Assembly: GCA_963667715.1 (NCBI GenBank)
Contig: OY763926.1
Location: 310,001-374,000 of the forward strand
Direction of reading: 5' to 3'
DNA length: 64,000 bases
DNA from: JAFGDI01 sp963667715
GTDB lineage: Bacteria; Planctomycetota; Phycisphaerae; Sedimentisphaerales; SM23-30
Made by a program: the position numbers and the translations under genes. This document shows, piece by piece, positions 17,341 to 25,645 of the stretch. Below the pieces are notes generated by a model that saw only the letters and a list, made by a program, of their open reading frames with translations, was not told the DNA's origin and searched no databases. Within the stretch, counting starts at the first letter, position 1. Every line of letters begins with the position of its first letter.

Positions 17341-17440
17341 CTCAAACTGACCGATGGTAAGTTTGAGAGGATTTAGTCCCGATGTGTATCGGGATAGGAT
17401 TTAGCAATTAGTTGAATAGAATGCCTACTAATTGTCATAT
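17341..17440 (+). repeat. Hairpin-heptad repeat, copy C, with inserted palindrome
   Basis: CTCAAACTGACC, loop GATG, GGTAAGTTTGAG (one mismatch) at 17341-17367 is followed by the TTTAG tail. The tail is interrupted by TCCCGATGTGTATCGGGA (17377-17394). The distal part of the element is missing. Confidence 0.7.
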
Positions 17441-17481
17441 CTTGTGGCAATATGTCTTCGATAAAGATTGGGTTTAAGCAA

Positions 17482-17514
17482 GAAAAAAGGCGGCTGATTT
17501 TGGGCAGCCGCCTT
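17482..17514 (-). terminator. Terminator of htpX
   Basis: AAGGCGGCTG (17487-17496) pairs perfectly with CAGCCGCCTT (17505-17514). The T-run is on the minus strand, 20 bp after the htpX stop. Confidence 0.9.
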
Positions 17515-17534
17515 GGTTTGGTTAATTGGGAGTA

Positions 17535-18371
17535 TTAAATAGTGTCCTGGCCGGTGAGGGCTTTGACTCTGTCGCGGGTGCTTGGGTGAGTGCTGAAAAT
17601 ACTGGCAACATCTTTGCCGCTGAAGGGCTGTACGATGAACATATTTTCATGGCTCTGTGCGACTTTCATAGGTATTTTTCTGCCGTAGTTTTCGAGTTTT
17701 AGCAGTGCGTTAGCGAGGCCGTAAGGGCTGCCTGCGATCTCGGCACCGCCAGCGTCTGCCATATATTCTCTGCGTCTGCTGATGGCCATTTGTATGACAG
17801 CGGCAGCGATCGGAGCGAGAATGATAAGTGCAAGCGAGGCCAGCGGGTTATCATCATCATCGCCAAGCGGCAGGAAGTAGAGCATATAGCCGAGCGAGGA
17901 AATAACGCCGGCGATAGTAGCTGCGATAGTACTGATAAGGGTATCGCGGTTTTTAATATGAGTTAGTTCGTGGGCGATAACACCTCTGAGCTCGTCCTGG
18001 CTGAGGGTAGACATTATGCCTTCGGTGACGGCAACCGCAGCATGGTGCGGGTTACGGCCGGTTGCGAAAGCATTTGGTGCCTGCTGCGGGCAAATATAAA
18101 CGCCGGGAGTGGGGAGGTCGGCCCGTTGTGCAAGATCTTCGACCATGCTATAAAGTTGTGGATGGCTGTTTCTGTCAACCTGTTTAGCTTTCATCATGGT
18201 AAGGGCGAGCTTATCGCTATAGAAGAAGCTGAAGAAGTTCATGCCGCCACTGAGGATAAGTGCGATCATCATGCCGTGAGGGCCGAAGAAACGTCCTCCG
18301 ATAAACACGAAAAGGGCCATTAGGCCAGCCATGAGCATGGCAGTTTTAATGTTGTTTAGAAAATTACTCAT
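17535..18371 (-). CDS. htpX: HtpX-type M48 membrane metalloprotease
   Basis: The 278-residue protein has two N-terminal membrane helices (about 10-50), the zinc motif HELTH (H134-E135-H138) and the third-ligand motif RREYMADAGG (about 215), with two more hydrophobic segments between. The length is normal for HtpX. It degrades damaged membrane proteins from the cytoplasmic face. AAGGAAC lies before the ATG, and a clear terminator follows. It is the last gene of a same-strand run with acyP, but a 138-bp gap and a palindrome separate them, so co-transcription is uncertain. Confidence 0.95.
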   Translation of the reverse strand: MSNFLNNIKTAMLMAGLMALFVFIGGRFFGPHGMMIALILSGGMNFFSFFYSDKLALTMMKAKQVDRNSHPQLYSMVEDLAQRADLPTPGVYICPQQAPNAFATGRNPHHAAVAVTEGIMSTLSQDELRGVIAHELTHIKNRDTLISTIAATIAGVISSLGYMLYFLPLGDDDDNPLASLALIILAPIAAAVIQMAISRRREYMADAGGAEIAGSPYGLANALLKLENYGRKIPMKVAQSHENMFIVQPFSGKDVASIFSTHPSTRDRVKALTGQDTI

Positions 18372-18394
18372 ATTTTGTTCCTTAATTATAATAA

Positions 18395-18463
18395 AGGTTG
18401 TAAGGAAGAAAGGAAGTAAGGTTGAAAGGGAAGGTTTCTAGTCCCGATATGCATCGGGACTAG
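18395..18463. repeat. GGAAGTAAGGTTG repeat, copy 2, plus 11-bp palindrome
   Basis: GGTTGTAAGGAAG and AGGAAGTAAGGTTGAAAG (18395-18428) match the copies at 8651 and 40451. CTAGTCCCGAT (18438-18448) then pairs perfectly with ATCGGGACTAG (18453-18463) around loop ATGC, the shared palindrome module. There is no T-run. Confidence 0.55.
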
Positions 18464-18508
18464 AGGCTATTTTATTATCCTTGTATCTTACGATCTTTCT
18501 TTTTGGTT

Positions 18509-18778
18509 TTAATATCTAATTTCAAATCTGTGGTAGCTGCCGGAGACGGGCATATCCTGGAAGTTTGTTTCTCTGATATTACCGCTCATGTTTTCTGCTA
18601 GTTCGTCCATGAATGCTTTAATTTCTTTTTTATCGCCTTCAACTTCGACTTCAACCTTTCCGGAGGGCAGATTTCTAACGAATCCGGCAACATTATAGTT
18701 AGCGGCTACCCTGATAGCAGAGAATCTAAAGCCAACGCCTTGTACTCTGCCTCCATAGATTATACGCCTTCTGATCAA
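18509..18778 (-). CDS. acyP: Acylphosphatase
   Basis: The 89-residue ferredoxin-like protein carries the signature GRVQGVGFR (catalytic Arg) and GFVRNLPSGKVEVEVEG (catalytic Asn). It hydrolyses carboxyl-phosphate bonds such as acetyl phosphate. The start is TTG 18778, supported by GGAGA seven bases upstream; no ATG would keep the signature. It lies 42 bp after the CGGC-domain gene on the same strand and probably shares its transcript. Confidence 0.93.
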   Translation of the reverse strand: MIRRRIIYGGRVQGVGFRFSAIRVAANYNVAGFVRNLPSGKVEVEVEGDKKEIKAFMDELAENMSGNIRETNFQDMPVSGSYHRFEIRY

Positions 18779-18819
18779 GGCAGTTCTCCAATTCGTTTAA
18801 GATGTTTTATTTTAGGGTT

Positions 18820-19245
18820 TTATAATTGTTTTTTGCCGGTCCATTTGCCGTTTTCGTCGGTTCTGGACTGTGTTAGGTCGCTTATGCGTGAACCTTCGAC
18901 CCAATCTATATCTTTTCTTTCTACCAGTTCTTTGAGGTAGTCGTAATGCGGGCACTTGGGGCCATGGAAGCTATCACGGCAAATACAGCTTGAAAAATGC
19001 AGTTTTACCTGTTCATTAGTAATGCCAGCTCTTTTTTTGAGCAATTTAAGAGCGTTTGAGAGCTTTCTTAAACTGGCCCGCCCACAGCATCCGCCGCAGG
19101 TAAAGCTCAGGAATCTAATATCGGCATTTTTGGGGTATGAGCTGAATGCTCCCTGGCGAAGGTGGAAAGCTTCTTCGCATAAGTATCCGCTACAGCGTTC
19201 TTTAACGATATGACATTGTAGGGTAATTATGTATTTTGTATCCAT
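18820..19245 (-). CDS. CGGC-domain putative metal-binding protein
   Basis: The 141-residue protein shows the features of the CGGC domain family: SFTCGGCCGRASLRKLSNAL (C-G-G-C-C) in the middle, CSGYLCEEAFHLRQGAF near the start and SSCICRDSFHGPKCPHYDYL toward the end. Ten or so cysteines and nearby histidines suggest metal or Fe-S binding. The family function is not established. It is found mostly in anaerobes. It is positioned between the HYExAFE gene (45-bp gap) and acyP. Confidence 0.85.
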   Translation of the reverse strand: MDTKYIITLQCHIVKERCSGYLCEEAFHLRQGAFSSYPKNADIRFLSFTCGGCCGRASLRKLSNALKLLKKRAGITNEQVKLHFSSCICRDSFHGPKCPHYDYLKELVERKDIDWVEGSRISDLTQSRTDENGKWTGKKQL

Positions 19246-19289
19246 ATTAATATAGTAAGTAAAGGGTAAATGGTTGATAAAGTTTTATA

Positions 19290-19820
19290 TTATATATATT
19301 TATGTTCCAATAGTAGTTTGTTTAGAGGTTTTGCCAGTAGTCTGAACTTTTTAGCAGGTAAGTCGACGGTGTTCCACTGGGGGCTTCTGTTTTTCATAAA
19401 TGCTTTATATTCAGATACATATATAGCTACAAACCAATAATATCTGTTATCGCAGCAGTAGAGGTCGCTATTGGGTTGGTAGCTGGTATCGAGGTCGAAG
19501 ATCCAGTAAGAGAAGATAAACAAAGGGATATGGCCGGATCCGAAAATGTTTTGCCAGCGTTCCATAGAATTGACATCGTCCCTGGTGACCCAGTTTTGGC
19601 CTGGTAGTCCATTTAGGAATCGTTTTTGATTAAGTTTTCTGCCTTTAATGTCTACCATAAGAGCTTCGCCAGCAGGTAGATGTATGATAAAATCGAAGCT
19701 TTTTAGCTGATTGCCGTGAATAATAGCCTTTTTCGTCTGAGAAAGCGGAATAAAAGGTAGTTCCGAGTTAATCAGAAAACTTTCGAAAGCATTTTCGTAA
19801 TGTCTGGCAGTCAAAGTCAT
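19290..19820 (-). CDS. HYExAFE-family protein, possible PD-(D/E)xK nuclease fold
   Basis: The start MTLTARHYENAFESFLINSE contains the HYExAFE signature that names a planctomycete family. Residues about 40-62 (SFDFIIHLPAGEALMVDIKG) show an Asp in a beta-hairpin followed by D-x-K, spaced like the PD-(D/E)xK nuclease core, with an upstream Glu in the signature. This reading is inference. QNWVTRDDVNSMERWQNIFG and the Tyr/Trp-rich C-terminal half are unassigned. No ribosome site is visible before the ATG. It heads the run HYExAFE, CGGC, acyP. Confidence 0.75.
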   Translation of the reverse strand: MTLTARHYENAFESFLINSELPFIPLSQTKKAIIHGNQLKSFDFIIHLPAGEALMVDIKGRKLNQKRFLNGLPGQNWVTRDDVNSMERWQNIFGSGHIPLFIFSYWIFDLDTSYQPNSDLYCCDNRYYWFVAIYVSEYKAFMKNRSPQWNTVDLPAKKFRLLAKPLNKLLLEHKYI

Positions 19821-19898
19821 TACTAATGATAATACCGTTATTATCTAAACCGGGCTAGTAAAAAGCGTTTTAGAGTTGTATAGAAAGTTAATGAAATC

Positions 19899-19927
19899 TT
19901 GACTTAAAGGGTGGTTGCCTATACACT
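19899..19927 (+). promoter_or_regulatory. Sigma70-like promoter of purF
   Basis: TTGACT (19899-19904), a 17-bp spacer and TACACT (19922-19927). The leader is about 115 nt. Confidence 0.6.
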
Positions 19928-19990
19928 AAGGCACTTAACACGTTAGTATAAACTTAAGGATAATATACTGACTAACCAGATAACCGTTAA

Positions 19991-20024
19991 AGAGTTATCC
20001 CTCCGGCATGACGCCGGGAGCTCT
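19991..20024 (+). promoter_or_regulatory. Hairpin in purF leader
   Basis: AGAG, then CTCCGGC (20001-20007), a short loop, GCCGGGAG (20013-20020, one bulge) and CTCT form a stem just before the GAGGA ribosome site (about 20038). It could affect translation or elongation. It does not match a riboswitch class I know. Confidence 0.4.
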
Positions 20025-20047
20025 TGACAATAAAATAAGAGGACCAC

Positions 20048-21526
20048 ATGCACATTCATTGTGACGGATCAGTTCCAGAAGACCATGAAATGATGATTAG
20101 TACGCCGGATAAGAAAGAGAATTGCGGCGTAGTAGGAATATTTGGTCATCCAAATGCAACCGACTATTGTGTTCTGGGTATGCATGCCCTACAGCATCGA
20201 GGTCAGGAATCAGCTGGAATAGCAGTAAGTGACGGCGATTCACTTCGCGGCCACGTGGGAATGGGGCTGGTATCAGAGGTATTTCCAAAAGAGCTCCAGC
20301 AGGATATGACAAGCTGGGGTAATACTGCGATCGGTCATGTTCGCTATTCGACAGCCGGTTCAAGTAATATAGCGAATGCTCAGCCAATGCTGGTGGAATA
20401 TTCACTTGGCCAGATGGCGGTAGCACATAATGGTAACCTTGTAAATGCTATGCTGCTTCGTGACGAGTATGAAGCTCATGGCCATATCTTCCAGGGCACA
20501 AGTGATACCGAGGTGATAATTCACCTTCTGGCCAAGCCGACCCATATATCCAAACCAGATACACTGGCACATGTATGTCGTCATTTACAGGGTTCGTTTT
20601 GTCTGCTGCTGCTGACACCAGATAAGCTGGAGGCAGCACGTGACGCGAGAGGAATTCGTCCGCTGTGTATAGGTCAGCTGGACAATGGTGCATATGTGGT
20701 AGCATCGGAGACATGTGCCCTTGATATAATGGACGCTAAGTTTGTAAGAGAAGTAGAGCCAGGCGAGATCGTCACGATCGATAAGAACGGTATAAGCAGT
20801 CGTTTCTTTGAAGAGCCGGGCAGTATCAGGCCGTCGCATTGTATTTTTGAACAGGTATATTTTGCCAATCCATCAAGTCGTATCTTTGGCGAGAATGTGC
20901 ATAAGGTACGTTTAGAGATGGGTCGCCAGCTGGCGAGAGAGTCTTATGTTGACGCTGATATTGTTGTGCCGGTTCCAAACTGTGCGACATGTGCGGCACA
21001 GGGCTTTGCAGCTGAAAGCGGAATCCCATATGATCGCGGTTTCACGGTGAGCCATTATGCAGGTCGTAGTTTTATCGAGCCATCGCAGCCGATGCGAGAT
21101 CTGGCAGTGAAGATGAAGCTGAACGTAATCCGTGAAGTCGTCAAAGGTAAGCGGGTGGTAGTAGTAGAGGATTCGGTAGTACGCGGTACAACAACCCGCG
21201 GCAAGATGAGTGCTCTGCGTCGTGCTGGAGCAAAAGAGATCCATCTGCGAGTTGCATCACCTCCGATCAAGCATCCATGTTTCTATGGAATCGATTTTCC
21301 GAGTAAGAGCGAGCTGATCGCAAACGAGCGTTCGGTAGATGATATTCGCGATTACCTTGGGATTGATTCACTGCACTATATCACACTTGAGGGTATGCTC
21401 AATTGTGTATCCAAGCCAAAAGATAATTACTGTACTGCATGCTGGTCAGGAGAGTATCCGATCTCAGTAGATGAGGTCGTGACACGCTATTCTCAGGACA
21501 GGTTCCAGAAGAAGCTGTTTGAATAG
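20048..21526 (+). CDS. purF: Amidophosphoribosyltransferase
   Basis: First committed step of purine synthesis: PRPP plus glutamine gives phosphoribosylamine. The protein has 492 residues. A 25-residue propeptide precedes the nucleophile Cys26 (NCGVVGIFG). The Ntn glutaminase domain (ALQHRGQESAGI) is followed by a phosphoribosyltransferase domain with the PRPP loop VVVVEDSVVRGTTTRGK. Four cysteines typical of the Bacillus-type Fe-S enzyme are present (SHCIFEQVYF, HPCFYGIDF, NYCTACWSGEYP), implying an oxygen-sensitive 4Fe-4S form. GAGGA precedes the ATG. dnaA follows 103 bp later on the same strand. Confidence 0.97.
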   Translation: MHIHCDGSVPEDHEMMISTPDKKENCGVVGIFGHPNATDYCVLGMHALQHRGQESAGIAVSDGDSLRGHVGMGLVSEVFPKELQQDMTSWGNTAIGHVRYSTAGSSNIANAQPMLVEYSLGQMAVAHNGNLVNAMLLRDEYEAHGHIFQGTSDTEVIIHLLAKPTHISKPDTLAHVCRHLQGSFCLLLLTPDKLEAARDARGIRPLCIGQLDNGAYVVASETCALDIMDAKFVREVEPGEIVTIDKNGISSRFFEEPGSIRPSHCIFEQVYFANPSSRIFGENVHKVRLEMGRQLARESYVDADIVVPVPNCATCAAQGFAAESGIPYDRGFTVSHYAGRSFIEPSQPMRDLAVKMKLNVIREVVKGKRVVVVEDSVVRGTTTRGKMSALRRAGAKEIHLRVASPPIKHPCFYGIDFPSKSELIANERSVDDIRDYLGIDSLHYITLEGMLNCVSKPKDNYCTACWSGEYPISVDEVVTRYSQDRFQKKLFE

Positions 21527-21628
21527 GATCGGTATTAGGTAATCATCAGGGGGTAAAGCCTGGTGTACATATTTGGGCCGGGCAGGAGTATGTCTGGTCG
21601 TAATAGAAAAGAACAAGCATAAGCGGGA

Positions 21629-22966
21629 GTGAAAGCACCTTTGGGTGAAGTACTAACGAACATCTGGGATAAGATCCTGCGAACATTTCAGCAGGGTAAT
21701 AATCCACTGTGGCGTCATTGGTTTGAGCAGTTAGAGCCATTGAGTCTGGATGGAGGTATTTTACGTATCGGGGTGGCAGAGGAGTCCTGGCGTCAGTATC
21801 TGCATCAGCGATGCAGTGAAGGTCTGACCAGTGCCGCGCAGAAGATAACAGGCCATTTTGTAACGATCGAGTATGCAATGCCCGGCGAGCGTACAGAGGC
21901 CGATAAGCAGATAGCTGAGCAGGCCAAGCCGCATGATAATGAGATAACATATTTCAACCCTGATTATACATTTGATAATTTTGTGGTTGGTCCGAGTAAT
22001 CGTCTGGCTCATGCTGCATGTGTGGCGGTGAGCGAATCTCCGGGCGAGACCTATAACCCGCTGTTCATTCATGGTTCGGTAGGGTTGGGTAAGACGCATC
22101 TAATGCAGGCGGCATGTCAGGCATTGAAGAAGCGAAACCACGATTATAATATTCTGTACCTGACGTGTGAGAGTTTTGTAAACGATTTCGTTCGGGCACT
22201 GCGTCATGGTGACTTGTATGATTTTCGGTATAAGTATCGTCATGTTGACGTGCTGGTGATCGATGATATACAGTTTTTGACGGAAAAAGAACAGTCACAG
22301 GAAGAGTTTTTCCATACCTTTAACAGTCTGTATCAGAGTCGTAAGCAGATAATTATATCTGCGGACAGTCCGCCGTCGGAGATACCACGATTGGAAGATC
22401 GACTGGTGAGCAGATTTAATCAGGGGCTGGTAACCCGAATAGATAACCCGGCATATGAAACGCGTATGGCGATCTTATATAATAAGGCGGCATTGCGTGG
22501 TATTAATCCGCCGGAAGATGTTATCAGCTTTATTGCTGAGCGGATCGTGAGTAATACTCGTGAGCTGGAAGGTGCTCTGACCAAAGTTTACGGCTATGCA
22601 ATGCTGGGTAATGGCGAGATAACTATGGAGCTGGCGAGGCAGGCACTTGGGGTAGAGTCTATACCGCGTCATTCTCAGATCACAATTTCGCAGATCATTG
22701 ATGTAGTGACAGAACATTTTAATGTGAAGCTGAGCGACTTACAGAGTAAGAGACGCAGTAGAAGTATCGCTTACCCGCGTCAGATATGTATGTATCTGGC
22801 ACGAGAGCTGACCCGTCATAGTCTGGAAGAGATCGGCGGTCATTTCGGTGGTCGTGACCATACGACTGTAATGCATTCATGTCGTAATATTGATAATCTG
22901 TGTGATCATGATCAGGCGGTAAGAGAGTTGGTAGATTCACTGGTTGCGAGACTGACCAAGAACTAG
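21629..22966 (+). CDS. dnaA: Chromosomal replication initiator DnaA
   Basis: The 445-residue protein contains domain I (about 1-85), a short linker, the AAA+ ATPase (Walker A GSVGLGKTHL, Walker B VLVIDDIQFL, sensor region SRFNQGLVTRID) and domain IV with the DnaA-box helix-turn-helix and signature GGHFGGRDHTTVMHSC. The start is GTG 21629 beside a GGGA motif; TTG 21641 is an alternative. It lies between purF and a lipoprotein gene, not beside dnaN, recF or gyrB, and I find no cluster of TTATCCACA boxes on either side, so this is probably not the origin. Confidence 0.97.
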   Translation: MKAPLGEVLTNIWDKILRTFQQGNNPLWRHWFEQLEPLSLDGGILRIGVAEESWRQYLHQRCSEGLTSAAQKITGHFVTIEYAMPGERTEADKQIAEQAKPHDNEITYFNPDYTFDNFVVGPSNRLAHAACVAVSESPGETYNPLFIHGSVGLGKTHLMQAACQALKKRNHDYNILYLTCESFVNDFVRALRHGDLYDFRYKYRHVDVLVIDDIQFLTEKEQSQEEFFHTFNSLYQSRKQIIISADSPPSEIPRLEDRLVSRFNQGLVTRIDNPAYETRMAILYNKAALRGINPPEDVISFIAERIVSNTRELEGALTKVYGYAMLGNGEITMELARQALGVESIPRHSQITISQIIDVVTEHFNVKLSDLQSKRRSRSIAYPRQICMYLARELTRHSLEEIGGHFGGRDHTTVMHSCRNIDNLCDHDQAVRELVDSLVARLTKN

Positions 22967-23107
22967 TGGGAAGAGACGCCGGCAGCGAGATGCGAGGGGC
23001 GAGAAGTAATCTTGATGTCTGTCTGATACCGATAGTTTGTGCTGTTCTTTTTTTTCAAATCGTTGAGTTGTTGAATTTGACCCTTTTTGCTTGTGAGGTG
23101 TTTAGAT

Positions 23108-23692
23108 TTGAAGTCTTTAAAAATATTCATACTTATCTTTGCAGGTATGTTAATGGTTGGCGGCTGCGGTAATCCGGCGGTATCGGAAGCGGTGGCGATA
23201 GAGACAAATACTGTTACTATGCTGGAGCGGGTGAAGGTCTACGTGCCGAGCGATTGGAAGCAGGTTAAAGAGACACTGGGTTCTATGCATGTGAAGATAT
23301 ATCAGGTTCCTTATGTTGGTGTTGACGAGAGTAAGAAGAACGGGGGTACGGTTCTGCTGAAATGTCAGGGTTGCGACGAGAGACTTACGGTTGAGCTATT
23401 CGGGAAATTTACTTTGAGGAATAGTGATTTTTCTGAGGGCAGTGGTAATATACTGATCGAAGCGGATAGTGTGGGTGATAGCTGGCGGCGGATGAAATGG
23501 CAGGGAAGCGGAGCTGGTGGGAGTTTTACGATCTGGGATATTGTTGGAGTAGAAGGGGAAGTGGCAATGCACTTTAGAGCTACCTGTCCAAAAGCTGATG
23601 GTATGGAGCAGATGGAGAAGGTGATCGATCGCGAGATGGATGTACTGTTCGATTCGGTAGTGATAGGTGAGAGAGCTCAAGAGCAGAAGTGA
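23108..23692 (+). CDS. Lipoprotein of unknown function
   Basis: The protein has a lipoprotein signal (LKIFILIFAGMLMVGGC). TTG 23108 is chosen because GAGG (23095-23098) is spaced about 9 nt before it; TTG 23087 would place the motif inside the gene. The mature part of about 170 residues begins after GCGNPAVSEA and contains VYVPSDWKQVKETLGSMHVK, an opening seen in small envelope proteins with a beta-sheet fold. CQGC (about residue 92 of the longer ORF) may be a metal or disulfide site. It ends ten bases before lnt and probably shares its operon, so it could be a substrate of the Lnt pathway. I do not recognise the family. Confidence 0.7.
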   Translation: MKSLKIFILIFAGMLMVGGCGNPAVSEAVAIETNTVTMLERVKVYVPSDWKQVKETLGSMHVKIYQVPYVGVDESKKNGGTVLLKCQGCDERLTVELFGKFTLRNSDFSEGSGNILIEADSVGDSWRRMKWQGSGAGGSFTIWDIVGVEGEVAMHFRATCPKADGMEQMEKVIDREMDVLFDSVVIGERAQEQK

Positions 23693-23701
23693 AAAGTATA
23701 G

Positions 23702-25492
23702 ATGGGTAGTGGTATGATGGGAAATGATACGATGATCGATAATGGAAGACAAGCTGTAGATAATAGTTTGGGGGCGAAGAAGTCGGAGTGGAAGTCGGCT
23801 TTTTTGTTGAGTCTGATCAGTATGGTGTTGTTGTGGCTGAGTCAGGAGCCGGTGGGTTTAAGCGGCTTTGTGTGGTTTGCTTTGGTGCCGTGGCTGGTGA
23901 TGGCGGTGCGGAGCAGGAGCTATGTACGTTCGGCGATAGTGAGTCTGATTTGCGGAAGCGGGTATTATATCGCAAGCCTGTACTGGCTAGCGAATGTGAC
24001 CTTGCCGGGGATGCTGGCATTATCGGTGGCGATGAGTTTGTATTTTGTGATGTGGGGTTTTATTCTTAAGATAGTATATGCAGCTAGCGGTTTGTCATTT
24101 ACGCTAGTGCTGCCGGTGCTGTGGGTAGGTCAGGAATATTTGAGAGCTACTTTGCTGACTGGTTTTCCGTGGCTGTTTTTGTCGCATTGTCTTCATGATT
24201 GTGAACATTTGACACAGGTGGCAGATGTGACAGGTGCCTATGGCGTGACGTTTGTGGCGGCAATGGTGAACGGGTTTATAGCGGATATTTTACTGAGGCC
24301 GCAGTATATGCCGGGTCGGGGCGGATTGAAGGGGCGGAATTTGCTGTTGCGTCGGTTGTTCATACTGGCGTCGATTTTGACAGCGGTAAATGTGTATGGT
24401 ATATTTCGGTATAATGAGTCGTCGAGTACAATGACGGAGGGGCCGGTGATCTCGGTAGTGCAGGGAGCAGTACCGCAGCATGTGAAAGATTCTGGCGGGG
24501 CGAGTATATACGAGATACTGGATAACCATATGGCGATGACCAGAGAGGCGGGAGCTGACGAGATTAAGCCAGAGCTTGTGGTGTGGCCTGAGACTATGGT
24601 GCTGACTAATATCAATGAAGAGTTTCTGGCATTGGCAGATGATGTTGATATGTTCGTCGATTCGTTTAAGGAAGAGATTCGAGAGAGTGTGGCGACCAAT
24701 AAGGCATTGGCAGCTCTGGCGAGGGATATTGACAGCAGTCTGCTGATCGGGACGCCGTCACAGCTGTTGAGTCTGGACGCTGGTAAAGATGAGCTAGTGA
24801 ATAATGGCCGGACAAACTCTGCGATAATGTATAATGCAGACGGGAGCAGGGGCGATAAGCGATATGATAAGATGCATCGTGTGCCGTTTGGCGAATATCT
24901 GCCGTTTAAGGAGAGTATCCCGTGGTTGAATAAGTTTCTGATCAATCTGACACCGTATAAGTACGATTATAGTATAAAGGCTGGTGTCAAGCCGGTGGCG
25001 TTTAAGGTTACAGGTAAGGACGGTAAGGAATACAAGTTTACCGTTGCGATCTGTTATGAGGATGTTATTCCGACGGTGGCGAGGAAGCTGGCAAACTGGA
25101 ATGGTGCAGATTTCATGTTGAATATCAGTAATGACGGCTGGTTTGTGAATGAAGATGAGGGGGAGATAAAGCCGACCAGCGAGTTGATGCAGCATTTGAT
25201 AATGAGCAGATATCGGGCGATCGAGAATCGTATTGGGATAGCACGTGCGGTAAATTGTGGCATATCGGGAATGATAAAACCTGACGGTAGTATACAGACA
25301 GGTTCGGCTGGTACGCTGCCGGCGGATGATGTAAGGGGCCGAAGCGGGAAGGAAGGTTATCTGACAGATACTATCTGGCTGGATAGCAGAAGTTCGATAT
25401 ATTCGAGAGTTGGCGATGTGTTTGCGATATTGTGTACAGTATTGACTGGTCTGATATTTTTGTGGACGCTGCGTAGGGGTGGAGCAAAATGA
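23702..25492 (+). CDS. lnt: Apolipoprotein N-acyltransferase
   Basis: Last enzyme of lipoprotein maturation, adding a third acyl chain in the inner membrane. The 596-residue protein has about six N-terminal membrane helices (30-230), a nitrilase-like domain and a final helix (about 565-588). The catalytic triad is visible: Glu in VVWPETM, Lys in YDKMHRVPFGEYLP and Cys in VAICYEDVIP. The first 25 residues before the first helix are longer than usual, so ATG 23717 or 23732 could also serve. The stop is followed directly by repeat copy D. Confidence 0.94.
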   Translation: MGSGMMGNDTMIDNGRQAVDNSLGAKKSEWKSAFLLSLISMVLLWLSQEPVGLSGFVWFALVPWLVMAVRSRSYVRSAIVSLICGSGYYIASLYWLANVTLPGMLALSVAMSLYFVMWGFILKIVYAASGLSFTLVLPVLWVGQEYLRATLLTGFPWLFLSHCLHDCEHLTQVADVTGAYGVTFVAAMVNGFIADILLRPQYMPGRGGLKGRNLLLRRLFILASILTAVNVYGIFRYNESSSTMTEGPVISVVQGAVPQHVKDSGGASIYEILDNHMAMTREAGADEIKPELVVWPETMVLTNINEEFLALADDVDMFVDSFKEEIRESVATNKALAALARDIDSSLLIGTPSQLLSLDAGKDELVNNGRTNSAIMYNADGSRGDKRYDKMHRVPFGEYLPFKESIPWLNKFLINLTPYKYDYSIKAGVKPVAFKVTGKDGKEYKFTVAICYEDVIPTVARKLANWNGADFMLNISNDGWFVNEDEGEIKPTSELMQHLIMSRYRAIENRIGIARAVNCGISGMIKPDGSIQTGSAGTLPADDVRGRSGKEGYLTDTIWLDSRSSIYSRVGDVFAILCTVLTGLIFLWTLRRGGAK

Positions 25493-25494
25493 TA

Positions 25495-25606
25495 CTCAAA
25501 CTGACAGATGGTCAGTTTGAGAGATGATAGATTTTAATCTCGATGTACATTGTGATAGTAATTAGTTAAGCAGTAATATACAAACAGACATTTTGGTTAG
25601 TTTGTG
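25495..25606 (+). repeat. Hairpin-heptad repeat, copy D
   Basis: CTCAAACTGAC, loop AGATG and GTCAGTTTGAG (25495-25521) form a perfect 11-bp stem two bases after the lnt stop. The body is shortened and contains a decayed palindrome (TCTCGATGTACATTGTGA, 25538-25555). It ends with GGTTAGTTTGTG (25595-25606), a decayed terminal repeat. Confidence 0.75.
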
Positions 25607-25645
25607 ATTATTTATAAGTGATACAAAATAATAGAAGATAGAATA

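Noticed and set aside
21526..21629. Replication origin beside dnaA
   Set aside because: No TTATCCACA-type boxes or AT-rich unwinding block are apparent in either flank of dnaA.
22966..23172. A 68-residue plus-strand frame after dnaA
   Set aside because: It overlaps the signal peptide of the lipoprotein gene in another frame. The lipoprotein has a lipobox and a spaced GAGG motif.
24238..24945. A 235-residue minus-strand frame within lnt
   Set aside because: It is a shadow of the lnt coding sequence, whose catalytic residues are intact in the other frame.
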